A stretch of DNA of 64,000 nucleotides from positions 1-64,000 of the forward strand of contig CALVUF010000004.1 of assembly GCA_944363525.1 (NCBI GenBank), read 5' to 3'. The translations under genes and the position numbers were made by a program. The notes under the pieces were generated by a model. It was not told where the DNA came from and ran no database searches. It saw only the letters and a program-made list of their open reading frames with translations. Positions 42,739-50,395 of this stretch are shown here, piece after piece. Each line of letters opens with the position of its first letter. Within the stretch, counting starts at the first letter, position 1. Source of the DNA: an uncultured Bacilli bacterium (lineage in GTDB: Bacteria; Bacillota_I; Bacilli_A; RFN20; CAG-826).

Positions 42739-42762
42739 CCTATAATGCGATTTCATTATAGG
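42739..42762. repeat. inverted repeat CCTATAATG-N6-CATTATAGG (right copy)
   Basis: Same arms as 40889-40912 with a different loop (CGATTT), followed by TTTTT. It may be a terminator, an operator of the winged-helix protein it flanks, or an element end. Confidence 0.85.
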
Positions 42763-43052
42763 TTTTTAATATGTCTTGACAGTTCGCGCTCGCTAAGAGT
42801 TTTCCGACCCTGTCTTGGTTAGGGAAAATACCCAAATCTAATTCAGAATCCCCCTTACTTTTTTAAAAACCCATCTTCCCATATGACAATGAGGGAGATT
42901 TGTTTACCTACGAACATATTTCGTAGAAAGTCTGGGATTGTCTCGGATGTTGAATGCTATTCTCGGTGTGACCTCTTGATTGGATACCATAAGGCTATAT
43001 GTTATGGACGAAAAAATATTCTGAAGGCGGGGAACACTTGACCTCTCAATGT

Positions 43053-43081
43053 TTAAAAAAGGCGCAAAAGGCACGCCTTTG
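43053..43081 (-). terminator. intrinsic terminator of the PII-like gene
   Basis: Minus strand AAAGGCG...CGCCTTTTTT with a 9-nt loop, just downstream of the stop at 43099. Confidence 0.8.
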
Positions 43082-43098
43082 ATTTGAATTCCATTTGA

Positions 43099-43431
43099 TT
43101 ATAAGGATCCTTCGACCGAAGTGACCGGAAGGATGAACATCCCGCCTTTGATGGATTTGAAGTGATTGGTCGCTTCGCGGATGGCGGCTTTCAGCTGCTC
43201 CACTTTGTCATCGTCGATGACGACGAAGAGGGTCAGGTTTCCACTGGGGAGGTCATCGACCAAAGCCCCTAAGGAGATGGCTCCGGAATAATCATCGTCG
43301 AACTTGGGGAGGACGTGATGAAGCCCGCTGGTGGGGATAACGGTCCCGTTATAGCCTTCTTGGGACAGCTTCCGAAGCAGATCTTCGGTGGCGGGCACAT
43401 GGTCAAGAATCGCGAAGAGCAAGGTTTTCAT
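43099..43431 (-). CDS. PII-like small signalling protein
   Basis: 110 residues behind AAAGGAGG. The layout resembles the ferredoxin-like fold of PII/DarA (PstA) proteins: strand MKTLLFAILDHVP, helix ATEDLLRKLSQEGYNGTVIP, strand LTLFVVIDDDKVEQLKAAI and C-terminal GGMFILPV. Family members are trimeric sensors of nucleotides such as ATP/ADP or cyclic-di-AMP; the ligand here is unknown. Its -10 region lies near 43456 with a short leader. The gene stands alone and convergent with the AlbA-type module. Confidence 0.6.
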   Translation of the reverse strand: MKTLLFAILDHVPATEDLLRKLSQEGYNGTVIPTSGLHHVLPKFDDDYSGAISLGALVDDLPSGNLTLFVVIDDDKVEQLKAAIREATNHFKSIKGGMFILPVTSVEGSL

Positions 43432-43509
43432 ATACGGCCTCCTTTGGGCTAGGGTAATATATCATACGTGGCCCCGAGGTAAAGCGGGGAAAGAAAGGTA
43501 TCCGATATT

Positions 43510-44013
43510 ATGGTCATCATTCACGTTAAGGATTATGGGGATTTGAAACTGAGCCTTGATTGGGAGGCCGCCCCCAACACCTGCGCCAATTTCGTCTTCG
43601 TTGCCCGGCAAGGGCTTTATCAGGGAACCGTGTTCCACCGGATCATCAAGAATTTCATGATCCAAGGCGGGGCCCTCGAATTCGTCGGCAAGAAACTCAA
43701 TTACACCATCAAAGGCGAATTCCAGACCAATGGGGTCGACAATTTGCTGAAGCATGAACGGGGCGTCATCTCGATGGCCCGGACTTCCGATCCGGATTCG
43801 GCCACCACCCAGTTCTTCATCGTCCATAAGACCTCACCCCATCTCGATGGGCAATATGCCGCTTTCGGGAAGCTAGTCGAAGGATTCGACGTCTTGGATA
43901 AGTTGGCGAACCTCCCGACCAATGCCTATGACATGCCGCATCCCCTTCCGATGATCGAAAGCGTTGAGGTTATCGACGAACCGGAGAAGGAAGTCGAGAC
44001 GCTCTCAGCCTAA
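43510..44013 (+). CDS. cyclophilin-type peptidyl-prolyl isomerase
   Basis: 167 residues, no signal peptide, hence cytoplasmic. GLYQGTVFHRIIKNFMIQGG holds the catalytic Arg, and GVISMARTSDPDSATTQFFIVHKTSPHLDGQYAAFGKLVEG is the rest of the conserved core. It catalyses cis-trans isomerisation of prolyl bonds. The start lacks a strong ribosome binding site (AAAGG about 10 nt upstream). The end overlaps the convergent LysR gene by 9 nt. Confidence 0.95.
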   Translation: MVIIHVKDYGDLKLSLDWEAAPNTCANFVFVARQGLYQGTVFHRIIKNFMIQGGALEFVGKKLNYTIKGEFQTNGVDNLLKHERGVISMARTSDPDSATTQFFIVHKTSPHLDGQYAAFGKLVEGFDVLDKLANLPTNAYDMPHPLPMIESVEVIDEPEKEVETLSA

Positions 44014-44877
44014 AGTCCTGACGATATCCAAATAAGCCTTAGCCGCTTGGCTGAGGCTTTTTTCGTCCCGATAGACCAAATCCAACCGGTTCTCCGTTAA
44101 GGGATATAAAGGAGTAAAGGCCAGTTCATCATCGGGTTTGACGATTCCTTCAAGCCCGATAGCGATCCCAAACCCCTCTTTGACCAATAAGGTGGCGTTA
44201 TATAAGAGGTTATATTTGGCCACGATTTTCAATCCGGCTAACTTACCCCCGAAGAAGGCATAGATCGGATTGCCTTTATTTAATGATTGAAGGGAAGTTA
44301 TCAATGGCCGGGATTTTAGTTGCTCGGCCGTAACGTATTCGGCTTTGGCTAAAGGATCGTCTCTTTTGACTAAGACGCCCCAACGGTCACGCAAAGGCAA
44401 ATGGAGGAAACCATAATGCTGGAAGTCGTTCCGATCTAAGACCACTCCGAAATCCAATAAGCCTTTATCCAGTTTATCGAGGACATAGGATGAATCTCCA
44501 GAATGGAGTGAGAAAGTGACGTGGGGGTGTTTTTCTTTAAGGATCCGGGCGGCTTCAGCCAAAGTCTTAATCGAGGCCGATTCGCCACTGCCGATGGTGA
44601 TTTCTCCTTCGATTTCTCCTTCTCGGCTTAGCAATTCCTTTTCGGTCTTGGCTTCGAACTCCAATAGCTCGGAGGCCCTTAAGGCCAAGATCTTGCCTTT
44701 CTCGGTCAATTCGATGTTTCGAGATCCGCGGACGAATAATTGGCAGCCCAATTCACCTTCAAGGTTTTGCATTTGCTTGGATAAGCTCGGCTGGGTGATA
44801 TAAAGCCGTTCGGCGGCTTTGGTGATGCTTTTCTCCTCACAGATCATGAGGAAATATTTTAGTTGTCGGAGTTCCAT
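44005..44877 (-). CDS. LysR family transcriptional regulator
   Basis: 290 residues. The N-terminal winged helix MELRQLKYFLMICEEKSITKAAERLYITQPSLSKQMQNLE is typical, followed by a periplasmic-binding-protein-like effector domain (ITIGSGESASIKTLAEAARIL). It is divergent from the acetyltransferase gene at 44966 with an 88-nt shared control region, the usual arrangement for a LysR regulator and its target. Its own -10 is probably TATGCT at 44894-44889. Effector unknown. Confidence 0.95.
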   Translation of the reverse strand: MELRQLKYFLMICEEKSITKAAERLYITQPSLSKQMQNLEGELGCQLFVRGSRNIELTEKGKILALRASELLEFEAKTEKELLSREGEIEGEITIGSGESASIKTLAEAARILKEKHPHVTFSLHSGDSSYVLDKLDKGLLDFGVVLDRNDFQHYGFLHLPLRDRWGVLVKRDDPLAKAEYVTAEQLKSRPLITSLQSLNKGNPIYAFFGGKLAGLKIVAKYNLLYNATLLVKEGFGIAIGLEGIVKPDDELAFTPLYPLTENRLDLVYRDEKSLSQAAKAYLDIVRTLG

Positions 44878-44929
44878 ACCCTCAATTTAGCATAGTTCTA
44901 ATCTATGGCAATCTATGTTTTATGCGTAT

Positions 44930-44957
44930 TTGAAATAGTCTGGCCTTCTTAGACAAT
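44930..44957 (+). promoter_or_regulatory. promoter of the acetyltransferase-flavodoxin operon
   Basis: TTGAAA (44930-44935), 16-bp spacer, GACAAT (44952-44957), 8 nt before ATG 44966. It lies in the LysR-controlled divergent region. Confidence 0.6.
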
Positions 44958-44965
44958 ATGGGCGT

Positions 44966-45535
44966 ATGGATCTTCGACAATTTAACGACTATCTCCAAAC
45001 CCATGAGGGTTACATTGATTTCTCCGGCGAAGTCCGAGATTTCATGCACGCGATGGTGGCCGAGGCCCAACGGATTACCTCGGAAATCAATTCTTCTTAT
45101 CACTCGATGGAGGAGCTTCGAGAATTAATGAGTCAATTGGTTGGATATACTCTTGATTCCGGATTCCGGTTGTTTCCGCCGATCTATTCCGATTTCGGGA
45201 AGAATATCCATATTGGTCAGAACGTCTTTATCAATTCTGGATGCTGCTTCCAAGACCAAGGCGGCATCGAGATCGGAGATGGCTGCTTGATTGGTCATCA
45301 GGTGGTGTTCGCCACCTTAAACCACGACCTCGATCCCTTAAAGCGGGGCAATAACATCGCCAGGCCCATAAAGTTAGGGAAGAACGTTTGGGTTGGGGCC
45401 CATGCGACGATCTTGCCGGGAGTGACGATTGGTGATGGAGCCGTCATCGCCGCTGGGGCGGTGGTTAATAAGGATGTACCTCCTTTGGCGGTGGTCGGTG
45501 GCGTCCCAGCGAAGATACTAAAAACTATTTATTAG
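44966..45535 (+). CDS. maltose/galactoside O-acetyltransferase family protein
   Basis: 189 residues. An N-terminal helical cap is followed by left-handed beta-helix hexapeptides: [41 protein letters not shown] (catalytic His) and [27 protein letters not shown]. It transfers acetyl from acetyl-CoA to a sugar or related acceptor. It is adjacent to a flavodoxin-like lipoprotein and divergent from a LysR regulator, a cluster seen in many Bacillota. Confidence 0.9.
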   Translation: MDLRQFNDYLQTHEGYIDFSGEVRDFMHAMVAEAQRITSEINSSYHSMEELRELMSQLVGYTLDSGFRLFPPIYSDFGKNIHIGQNVFINSGCCFQDQGGIEIGDGCLIGHQVVFATLNHDLDPLKRGNNIARPIKLGKNVWVGAHATILPGVTIGDGAVIAAGAVVNKDVPPLAVVGGVPAKILKTIY

Positions 45536-45547
45536 GAGGATTGCAAA

Positions 45548-46168
45548 ATGAAGAAAACCTTGTTGCTTTGGCCCTTATTGGCTTTAACCGCCTGTGGGCC
45601 GAGCGAAACCAACTCGACTTCAGTCAGCTCTAGTCTTACCCCTTCGGCTTCTGATCCGACCAGCGAGGTCGGAGGCTCGACTGAACATTCCGTCTTAGTC
45701 GCTTATTACTCCGCGACCGGGACTACGGAGAAGATTGCCGGTTATATCCATGATGGCATCGATTCGGATTTATTCGAGATTGTTCCGGTTGACCCCTATA
45801 CCAGCGAGGATTTGGATTACTATTCCGGTGGTCGTTGCGATCAGGAGAATGCTGATGATTCGATACGACCGGAAATAGTCGGAGAGATTGAGGGAATGGA
45901 TAGTTATGACGTCATCTTCCTCGGCTATCCGATTTGGTACGGCAAGGCCCCGAAGATCATTTGGACTTTCCTTGAATCCTATGACTTTTCCTCAAAGGTC
46001 ATCATCCCCTTCTGCACCTCCGGAAGCAGTGGTATCTCCGCTTCGGTTTCCAACATCCAGGCCTTGGTGCCTGACTCAACGATGGTGGAAGAAGGACGGC
46101 GTTTCAGTGGCTCAAGCGGGGCCGCGGAAGTCGTTAGATGGGCCGAGGGGCAACTTGCTGCAATTTAG
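45548..46168 (+). CDS. flavodoxin-like lipoprotein
   Basis: 206 residues with AGGAGG upstream. The signal peptide ends in a lipobox (LLALTAC, Cys at about 16). After a Ser/Thr linker comes a flavodoxin domain: VLVAYYSATGTTEKIAGYI (FMN phosphate loop), VIFLGYPIWYGKAPKII and PFCTSGSSGISAS. An extracytoplasmic flavodoxin anchored to the membrane suggests electron transfer or reduction at the cell surface. It follows the acetyltransferase by 12 nt in the same operon. Confidence 0.9.
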   Translation: MKKTLLLWPLLALTACGPSETNSTSVSSSLTPSASDPTSEVGGSTEHSVLVAYYSATGTTEKIAGYIHDGIDSDLFEIVPVDPYTSEDLDYYSGGRCDQENADDSIRPEIVGEIEGMDSYDVIFLGYPIWYGKAPKIIWTFLESYDFSSKVIIPFCTSGSSGISASVSNIQALVPDSTMVEEGRRFSGSSGAAEVVRWAEGQLAAI

Positions 46169-46171
46169 CAA

Positions 46172-46200
46172 TTGACTTTGGCTTAGCAGAAGGGTACATT
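46172..46200 (+). promoter_or_regulatory. promoter of tRNA-Ala
   Basis: TTGACT (46172-46177), 17-bp spacer, TACATT (46195-46200). Confidence 0.75.
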
Positions 46201-46205
46201 ATTGA

Positions 46206-46229
46206 CCGCGCTAGAAAAAAGCGCGGTTA
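46206..46229 (+). other. hairpin in the tRNA-Ala leader
   Basis: ACCGCGCT-AGAAAAA-AGCGCGGT, followed by TATT, lies between the tRNA-Ala promoter and the tRNA. It looks like a terminator for the flavodoxin operon but would also be in the tRNA precursor leader. Confidence 0.6.
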
Positions 46230-46235
46230 TTCCTT

Positions 46236-46311
46236 GGGCCTTTAGCTCAGCTGGGAGAGCGCCTCCATGGCATGGAGGAGGTCGTGGGTTCGAGCCCCAT
46301 AAGGTCCACCA
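46236..46311 (+). tRNA. tRNA-Ala (anticodon GGC)
   Basis: 76 nt with encoded CCA. Acceptor GGGCCTT pairs with AAGGTCC; anticodon loop ATGGCAT gives GGC; T arm GGGTTCGAGCCCC. Confidence 0.95.
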
Positions 46312-46323
46312 CAACGATGAATT

Positions 46324-46347
46324 GCGCCGAGAGATCGGTGCTTTTTT
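46324..46347 (+). terminator. intrinsic terminator of tRNA-Ala
   Basis: GCGCCGA-GAGA-TCGGTGC-TTTTTT. Confidence 0.9.
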
Positions 46348-46672
46348 CGTCTTCTAATTGGGTAAACGGCTAGCGGTTCGGTAGTAAGCGTTAAAGATAT
46401 CCTCCATCGACAATTCGTACCCCATTACGACAATAGATCGAACTATGGGGAGTCGGGCGGAGGGAAGTGAAAGGCTATTTTGAGCTTGGCCTGTTTTTGA
46501 CGGATTGGATTAAAAGTTTAGGGTATACACTCTGTTTGTTTTCAAATGGTCATGAAAGTCCATAAATATAGCCTATAGGCCTATTGGTTAAATGCGCTTA
46601 TGCCTTATTCTGTAAGCGAACCACTTTGTTTTGACCGAAATAGCTAATTCTAATAAATAATAAACAGAAAAA

Positions 46673-46701
46673 TTGTTTATAATGCTTTTTAATGATATAC
46701 T
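46673..46701 (+). promoter_or_regulatory. leaderless promoter of the ATPase/TOPRIM-like pair
   Basis: TTGTTT (46673-46678), 17-bp spacer, TATACT (46696-46701), then ATG at 46708 after 6 nt. Confidence 0.75.
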
Positions 46702-46707
46702 CGACTT

Positions 46708-47826
46708 ATGAAACTTCTATCGATAAGAGCAAAACATTTCAAAAACCTTGGAGAGGATTTCCGTTTATCTTTCATTGCCAAAGCAAAGAAAACCTCTGAG
46801 GATAAAGAATACGAACTGCATGAGATAGCTGAAGGGCTTTACGCCTTTAACACAGTGGCGTTCGTGGGAAAGAACGCTTCGGGAAAGACGTCGGTTCTAC
46901 AGTTGCTCGACCTGGTTTTTTCCGTACTTGGCGATTGTCAAGTTCAAGCTAAGCTTTATCCTTTTGATGGCGTTGGGCTGGACGTTATTTTTTATCACGA
47001 GGGGTTTGTTTATCGTTACCTTACTGATCTGCGTGTTGATGCGCGAAATGCCACTCGGGCGGTGTTTGCCAATCAGGCACTTTATAGAAAACCCTATTTC
47101 AAAACCAACGCTAAGTCTGTTTTAGACTTGGAAGGGTTCGTTCAAGTTCAGAGTTTAACCCCTTTGCCTGATGACATCTCGATTGTATTTTTCGTTTTGA
47201 AGAAAGCCGTTCCCGAGGCGGTGTACTTCGATTGCGATGGACATGGTTATCGGACTTATAAGTTATTGTTTGATGCGGTGGAACGATATTCTATTTCCCC
47301 AGCGGTTTTGACTAAAGTCTTAAGGTTATTCGATCCTCGGCTGCGGTCACTGCAAGTGAATGACGAACGGAGTTATCGGCTTTCCATTGGTGAACAAACG
47401 ATGGTTTTCACCGATTACGAACTTTGGAACTATCTCTCTTCAGGCACGACCAAAGGCTTGTTGCTTTATATCACGGTGGTGGCTTCTTTATCCGTTGGCT
47501 TTGACGTTATGATCGATGAAATCGAGAACCATTTCCACAAGACTTTAGTTGAGAACGTCATTAGTCTTTATAAGGACAAATCGATTAACCGGCACAACGC
47601 TACTTTATATTTCTCCACCCATTATTGCGAGTTGCTCGACTTATTCAATCGGCAGGACAATATTTGGATTTGTCAGCCTGGGGAACCGGTTTTGGTTAAG
47701 AATATGTACGAGCATTTTGATAATCGGCCAGAGTTATTGAAAAGCAAATTGTTTTATCGGAATGCATTCGGAACCGCGGTTGATTATGACGATTTGATGG
47801 CGGTGAAGACCGAACTATATAAATGA
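46708..47826 (+). CDS. ABC/OLD-type AAA ATPase, putative defence protein
   Basis: 372 residues. MKLLSIRAKHFKNLGEDFRL is the start of an SMC/RecF/OLD-like ATPase. Walker A is VGKNASGKTSV (about 53-63), an ABC-like signature is SSGTTKGLLL, Walker B is D266-VMIDEIENHFH, and the H-loop is FSTHYCE near 303. Such AAA15/AAA21 ATPases form the motor or sensor half of OLD, Gabija, PARIS and related anti-phage systems. It overlaps the next gene as ATGA, so the two products probably act together. The gene is AT-rich compared with the backbone and sits after a tRNA gene, both signs of acquisition. Family clear; defence role inferred. Confidence 0.8.
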   Translation: MKLLSIRAKHFKNLGEDFRLSFIAKAKKTSEDKEYELHEIAEGLYAFNTVAFVGKNASGKTSVLQLLDLVFSVLGDCQVQAKLYPFDGVGLDVIFYHEGFVYRYLTDLRVDARNATRAVFANQALYRKPYFKTNAKSVLDLEGFVQVQSLTPLPDDISIVFFVLKKAVPEAVYFDCDGHGYRTYKLLFDAVERYSISPAVLTKVLRLFDPRLRSLQVNDERSYRLSIGEQTMVFTDYELWNYLSSGTTKGLLLYITVVASLSVGFDVMIDEIENHFHKTLVENVISLYKDKSINRHNATLYFSTHYCELLDLFNRQDNIWICQPGEPVLVKNMYEHFDNRPELLKSKLFYRNAFGTAVDYDDLMAVKTELYK

Positions 47827-48353
47827 AGATCCTTTTACTTTGCGAAGGGCCGAACGAATTAGCCGTAATCAATCTGCTTTTGGAACACAGACTTTTGAAG
47901 TTCGATTACTCAGACTTACTCGATATGAGACCTTTTCATGCGCGGCAATTAACTTCTCCGCAGTTGATTCCGGCTTTAAACTCTTATGCCGATGGCGATA
48001 TTGATGTCATTCGTATTGGCGACCGCCTTTCCGACAAGATTATCATCCCCTTGTGGATAAACAATATTCATGGCATCAGCAAGGTTTGCACTTTGTCTGA
48101 GTTAGAGATTCTTTTGATAATTTCTGTAGGTTTGTGGTCTGATTTTCGAAAGGTCAAATCTAAAATTCAGCCTAAGGTCTATTGCAAAAAGCATATTAAA
48201 ATTAATAAGCGATTCTACGATAACTCTAGTCAATTTTACCGCGATTATTTCTCTGACTGCATGGAGCGACTGATTTTCTCGATTAAAGAGTATAAACGTC
48301 TTCATCCTAAGCAGAAAAAAGATGAGGGTTATTTGGCGGACTTGTTAAAATAA
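47823..48353 (+). CDS. TOPRIM-like partner of the ATPase, putative nuclease
   Basis: 176 residues, coupled to the ATPase gene by ATGA. The N-terminus MKILLLCEGPNELAVINLLL resembles the TOPRIM/RloB-like start with an acidic residue after a hydrophobic strand (E8, with E12), and YADGDIDVIRIGDRLSD could supply the second acidic motif. The C-terminal half is basic (KVKSKIQPKVYCKKHIKINKRF). In OLD-like and PARIS systems an ATPase is paired with a TOPRIM effector that cleaves nucleic acid; the same logic is inferred here. No exact family is recognised, and the catalytic assignment is tentative. Confidence 0.55.
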   Translation: MKILLLCEGPNELAVINLLLEHRLLKFDYSDLLDMRPFHARQLTSPQLIPALNSYADGDIDVIRIGDRLSDKIIIPLWINNIHGISKVCTLSELEILLIISVGLWSDFRKVKSKIQPKVYCKKHIKINKRFYDNSSQFYRDYFSDCMERLIFSIKEYKRLHPKQKKDEGYLADLLK

Positions 48354-48380
48354 CAGCTACTTAGGATAGGAGGCAGGTTG

Positions 48381-50339
48381 ATGCTGAGCATATATCCCCA
48401 TTGTTTGATCTTCAGCCAGGGTGGCGAGACGATAAAAATCACCGCGGTTTCTAACTACGCTATTCGGGTCCAAGGAAGCTTTAAGGGAGTAGTGGAAGGG
48501 CCAGATTGGTCATTGAAAAACAAACCAGCCAACTGCTTGACTCGCTTTGTTGATATTTATGGTTACTTATATGTCAATGGTTTGACGGCCAGAATCAGCC
48601 ATTATGGTCAACTTTCTTTCTTGAAAGAATCGGAAGTGGTGTTGGAGGAACGCTACCGGGATTTCGGTTACGATCAACCTCATAGCCCGGCCTTAAAGCG
48701 AAAAGCCCGGGAATGGACTTCTTATCCAAACGGCGGTTATTCGCTTCGTCAATCATTCGAAGGCGATCCCAATGAACGGTTTTATGGGATGGGGCAGTAC
48801 CAAATGCCTTATCTCAACTTAGCCGGTTGCCACCTCGAGCTAGCCCAACGAAATTCCCAAGTCAGCATTCCCTTTTTCCTATCTTCTAAAGGATATGGTT
48901 TGCTTTGGAATAATCCGGCAGTCGGGGAGGCGTATTTTGGTAAGGACGGGGTGGAGTTAAAAGCCCATTCCACTCATCATCTGGATTATGTCGTGATCGC
49001 GGGTAACTCGCCCAAAGAGATCTTGGAGCACTATACTGAACTAGTTGGGCGAGCTCCATCTTTCCCCTCGGACTTACTTGGCTTATGGCAAAGCAAGCTT
49101 CGCTATCGGATGCCGGCGGAGCTTGACGCGGTGCTGGATGGCTATGCTGAGAGAAATCTTCCTCTATCGATGCTGGTCATCGATTTCTTCCATTGGACGA
49201 AGCAAGGCGAATGGCAATTCGATCCGAAATACTGGGCAAATATCGAAGAAACGAATGCAAAAGCCCATCAACAACACGTGAATTTGATGGTTTCAATCTG
49301 GCCAACAGTTGATAAAAGATCGAAGTATTACAAGGATTTATTAGATTCCGGTTGCCTTTTGACTCCCATAAGAGGAACGCAATCCTATGATTATAATGGA
49401 GATTGCCTTTTAGTTGATTTCACCTCTGATTTAGCCAAGGACTTTGTCTTTGATAAGGCCAGTCAATCCTATGGGCGTATCGGCATAGATTACTATTGGC
49501 TCGACCAGGCGGAGCCGGAATTCACCGCCTATGATTTCGATAACCATATTTATTCCCTAGGTCCGTCTTTGGAAGTGGCTAACCTCTATCCGGTTCATTA
49601 TTTGAAAGCTTTCTCAAATCATACTCCAAAAGGGAAGAAACTATGTCTGATTCGTTCCAGTTGGTTTGGGGCGCAAGAACTGGGGGCCCTGCTTTGGTCC
49701 GGGGATGTGCCGAGCACCTTTGCCTCGCTTAAGGATCAGTTTGCCGCCTCCTTGAATGTAGGGATCGCGGGGCAAGCCTGGTGGACCTCGGATATCGGTG
49801 GATTTTATGGTAACGTCAATGATCCAGTTTGGAGAGAACTATTAGTTCGTTGGTTCGAGTGGTCTGTATTCTCCCCGGTGCTTAGGATGCATGGCAATCG
49901 GGCCCCATACGATAGCCTTCCCTTAGACGATCGAGACGTCGGCGGCGGCTTCGCGCCAACCGGCCGACCAAATGAACTTTGGGCATTTGGTGATGACGTT
50001 TATTCAATCCTTAAGGAAAACCTTTTATTAAGAGAGTCATTGAAACCTTATATCGCCTCTTTGTATAAGCAGGCGAGTGAGTTTGGGTATCCTTTGATGA
50101 GACCCCTTTTTCTTGAGTTCCCAGAAGATAAACAAGCCTGGGTCAACGAAGACCAATATATGTTTGGTTCCAAGTACTTGGTCGCGCCAATTTTCGAGTA
50201 TGGAATCCGTGAACGTGAGGTCTATTTGCCCGCGGGGATTTGGAGGAATCTCCATGATGGGAAAACTTACGTTGGACCAGGGGAAATTAAGGTTTCCTGC
50301 CCTTTGAATCAGATAGGAGTTTTCGAGAAGATCGATTGA
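48381..50339 (+). CDS. GH31 alpha-glycosidase
   Basis: 652 residues from ATG 48381, with AGGAGG 7 nt upstream. An N-terminal beta-sandwich precedes the (beta/alpha)8 barrel. GIDYYWLDQAEPEF holds the nucleophile (D375), and LLWSGDVPSTFASLKDQ the general acid region; RSSWFGAQELGALLW and FSPVLRMHGNRAP are GH31 hallmarks. No signal peptide, so it works on imported oligosaccharides, releasing alpha-glucose or alpha-xylose. No transporter is adjacent. It is next to a secreted lipoprotein and near a GH3 enzyme. Confidence 0.9.
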   Translation: MLSIYPHCLIFSQGGETIKITAVSNYAIRVQGSFKGVVEGPDWSLKNKPANCLTRFVDIYGYLYVNGLTARISHYGQLSFLKESEVVLEERYRDFGYDQPHSPALKRKAREWTSYPNGGYSLRQSFEGDPNERFYGMGQYQMPYLNLAGCHLELAQRNSQVSIPFFLSSKGYGLLWNNPAVGEAYFGKDGVELKAHSTHHLDYVVIAGNSPKEILEHYTELVGRAPSFPSDLLGLWQSKLRYRMPAELDAVLDGYAERNLPLSMLVIDFFHWTKQGEWQFDPKYWANIEETNAKAHQQHVNLMVSIWPTVDKRSKYYKDLLDSGCLLTPIRGTQSYDYNGDCLLVDFTSDLAKDFVFDKASQSYGRIGIDYYWLDQAEPEFTAYDFDNHIYSLGPSLEVANLYPVHYLKAFSNHTPKGKKLCLIRSSWFGAQELGALLWSGDVPSTFASLKDQFAASLNVGIAGQAWWTSDIGGFYGNVNDPVWRELLVRWFEWSVFSPVLRMHGNRAPYDSLPLDDRDVGGGFAPTGRPNELWAFGDDVYSILKENLLLRESLKPYIASLYKQASEFGYPLMRPLFLEFPEDKQAWVNEDQYMFGSKYLVAPIFEYGIREREVYLPAGIWRNLHDGKTYVGPGEIKVSCPLNQIGVFEKID

Positions 50340-50366
50340 TATTACTTTGCGTTTTCCTATTTCTTA

Positions 50367-50372
50367 TATAAT
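50367..50372 (+). promoter_or_regulatory. -10 box (TATAAT) of the lipoprotein gene
   Basis: TATAAT, then a leader of about 17 nt with GGAGG before ATG 50396: a conventional, not leaderless, start. Confidence 0.6.
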
Positions 50373-50395
50373 TAAGGATGCCTGGAGGCAAAGAA

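Larger units (their letters stand above)
42655..43098. other. intergenic region after the AlbA-type gene
   Basis: No gene is seen in about 440 nt. It contains the half copy CATTATAGGCG (42670-42680), the full inverted repeat 42739-42762, a separate inverted repeat CTACGAA-CATAT-TTCGTAG (42907-42925), and the terminator of the minus-strand gene at 43053-43081. Confidence 0.7.
46312..46707. other. intergenic region between tRNA-Ala and the ATPase gene
   Basis: No gene is seen. It has the tRNA terminator at 46324-46347, then increasingly AT-rich sequence, a CCCCAT...ATGGGG inverted repeat near 46420-46450, and the promoter at 46673-46701. Confidence 0.65.
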
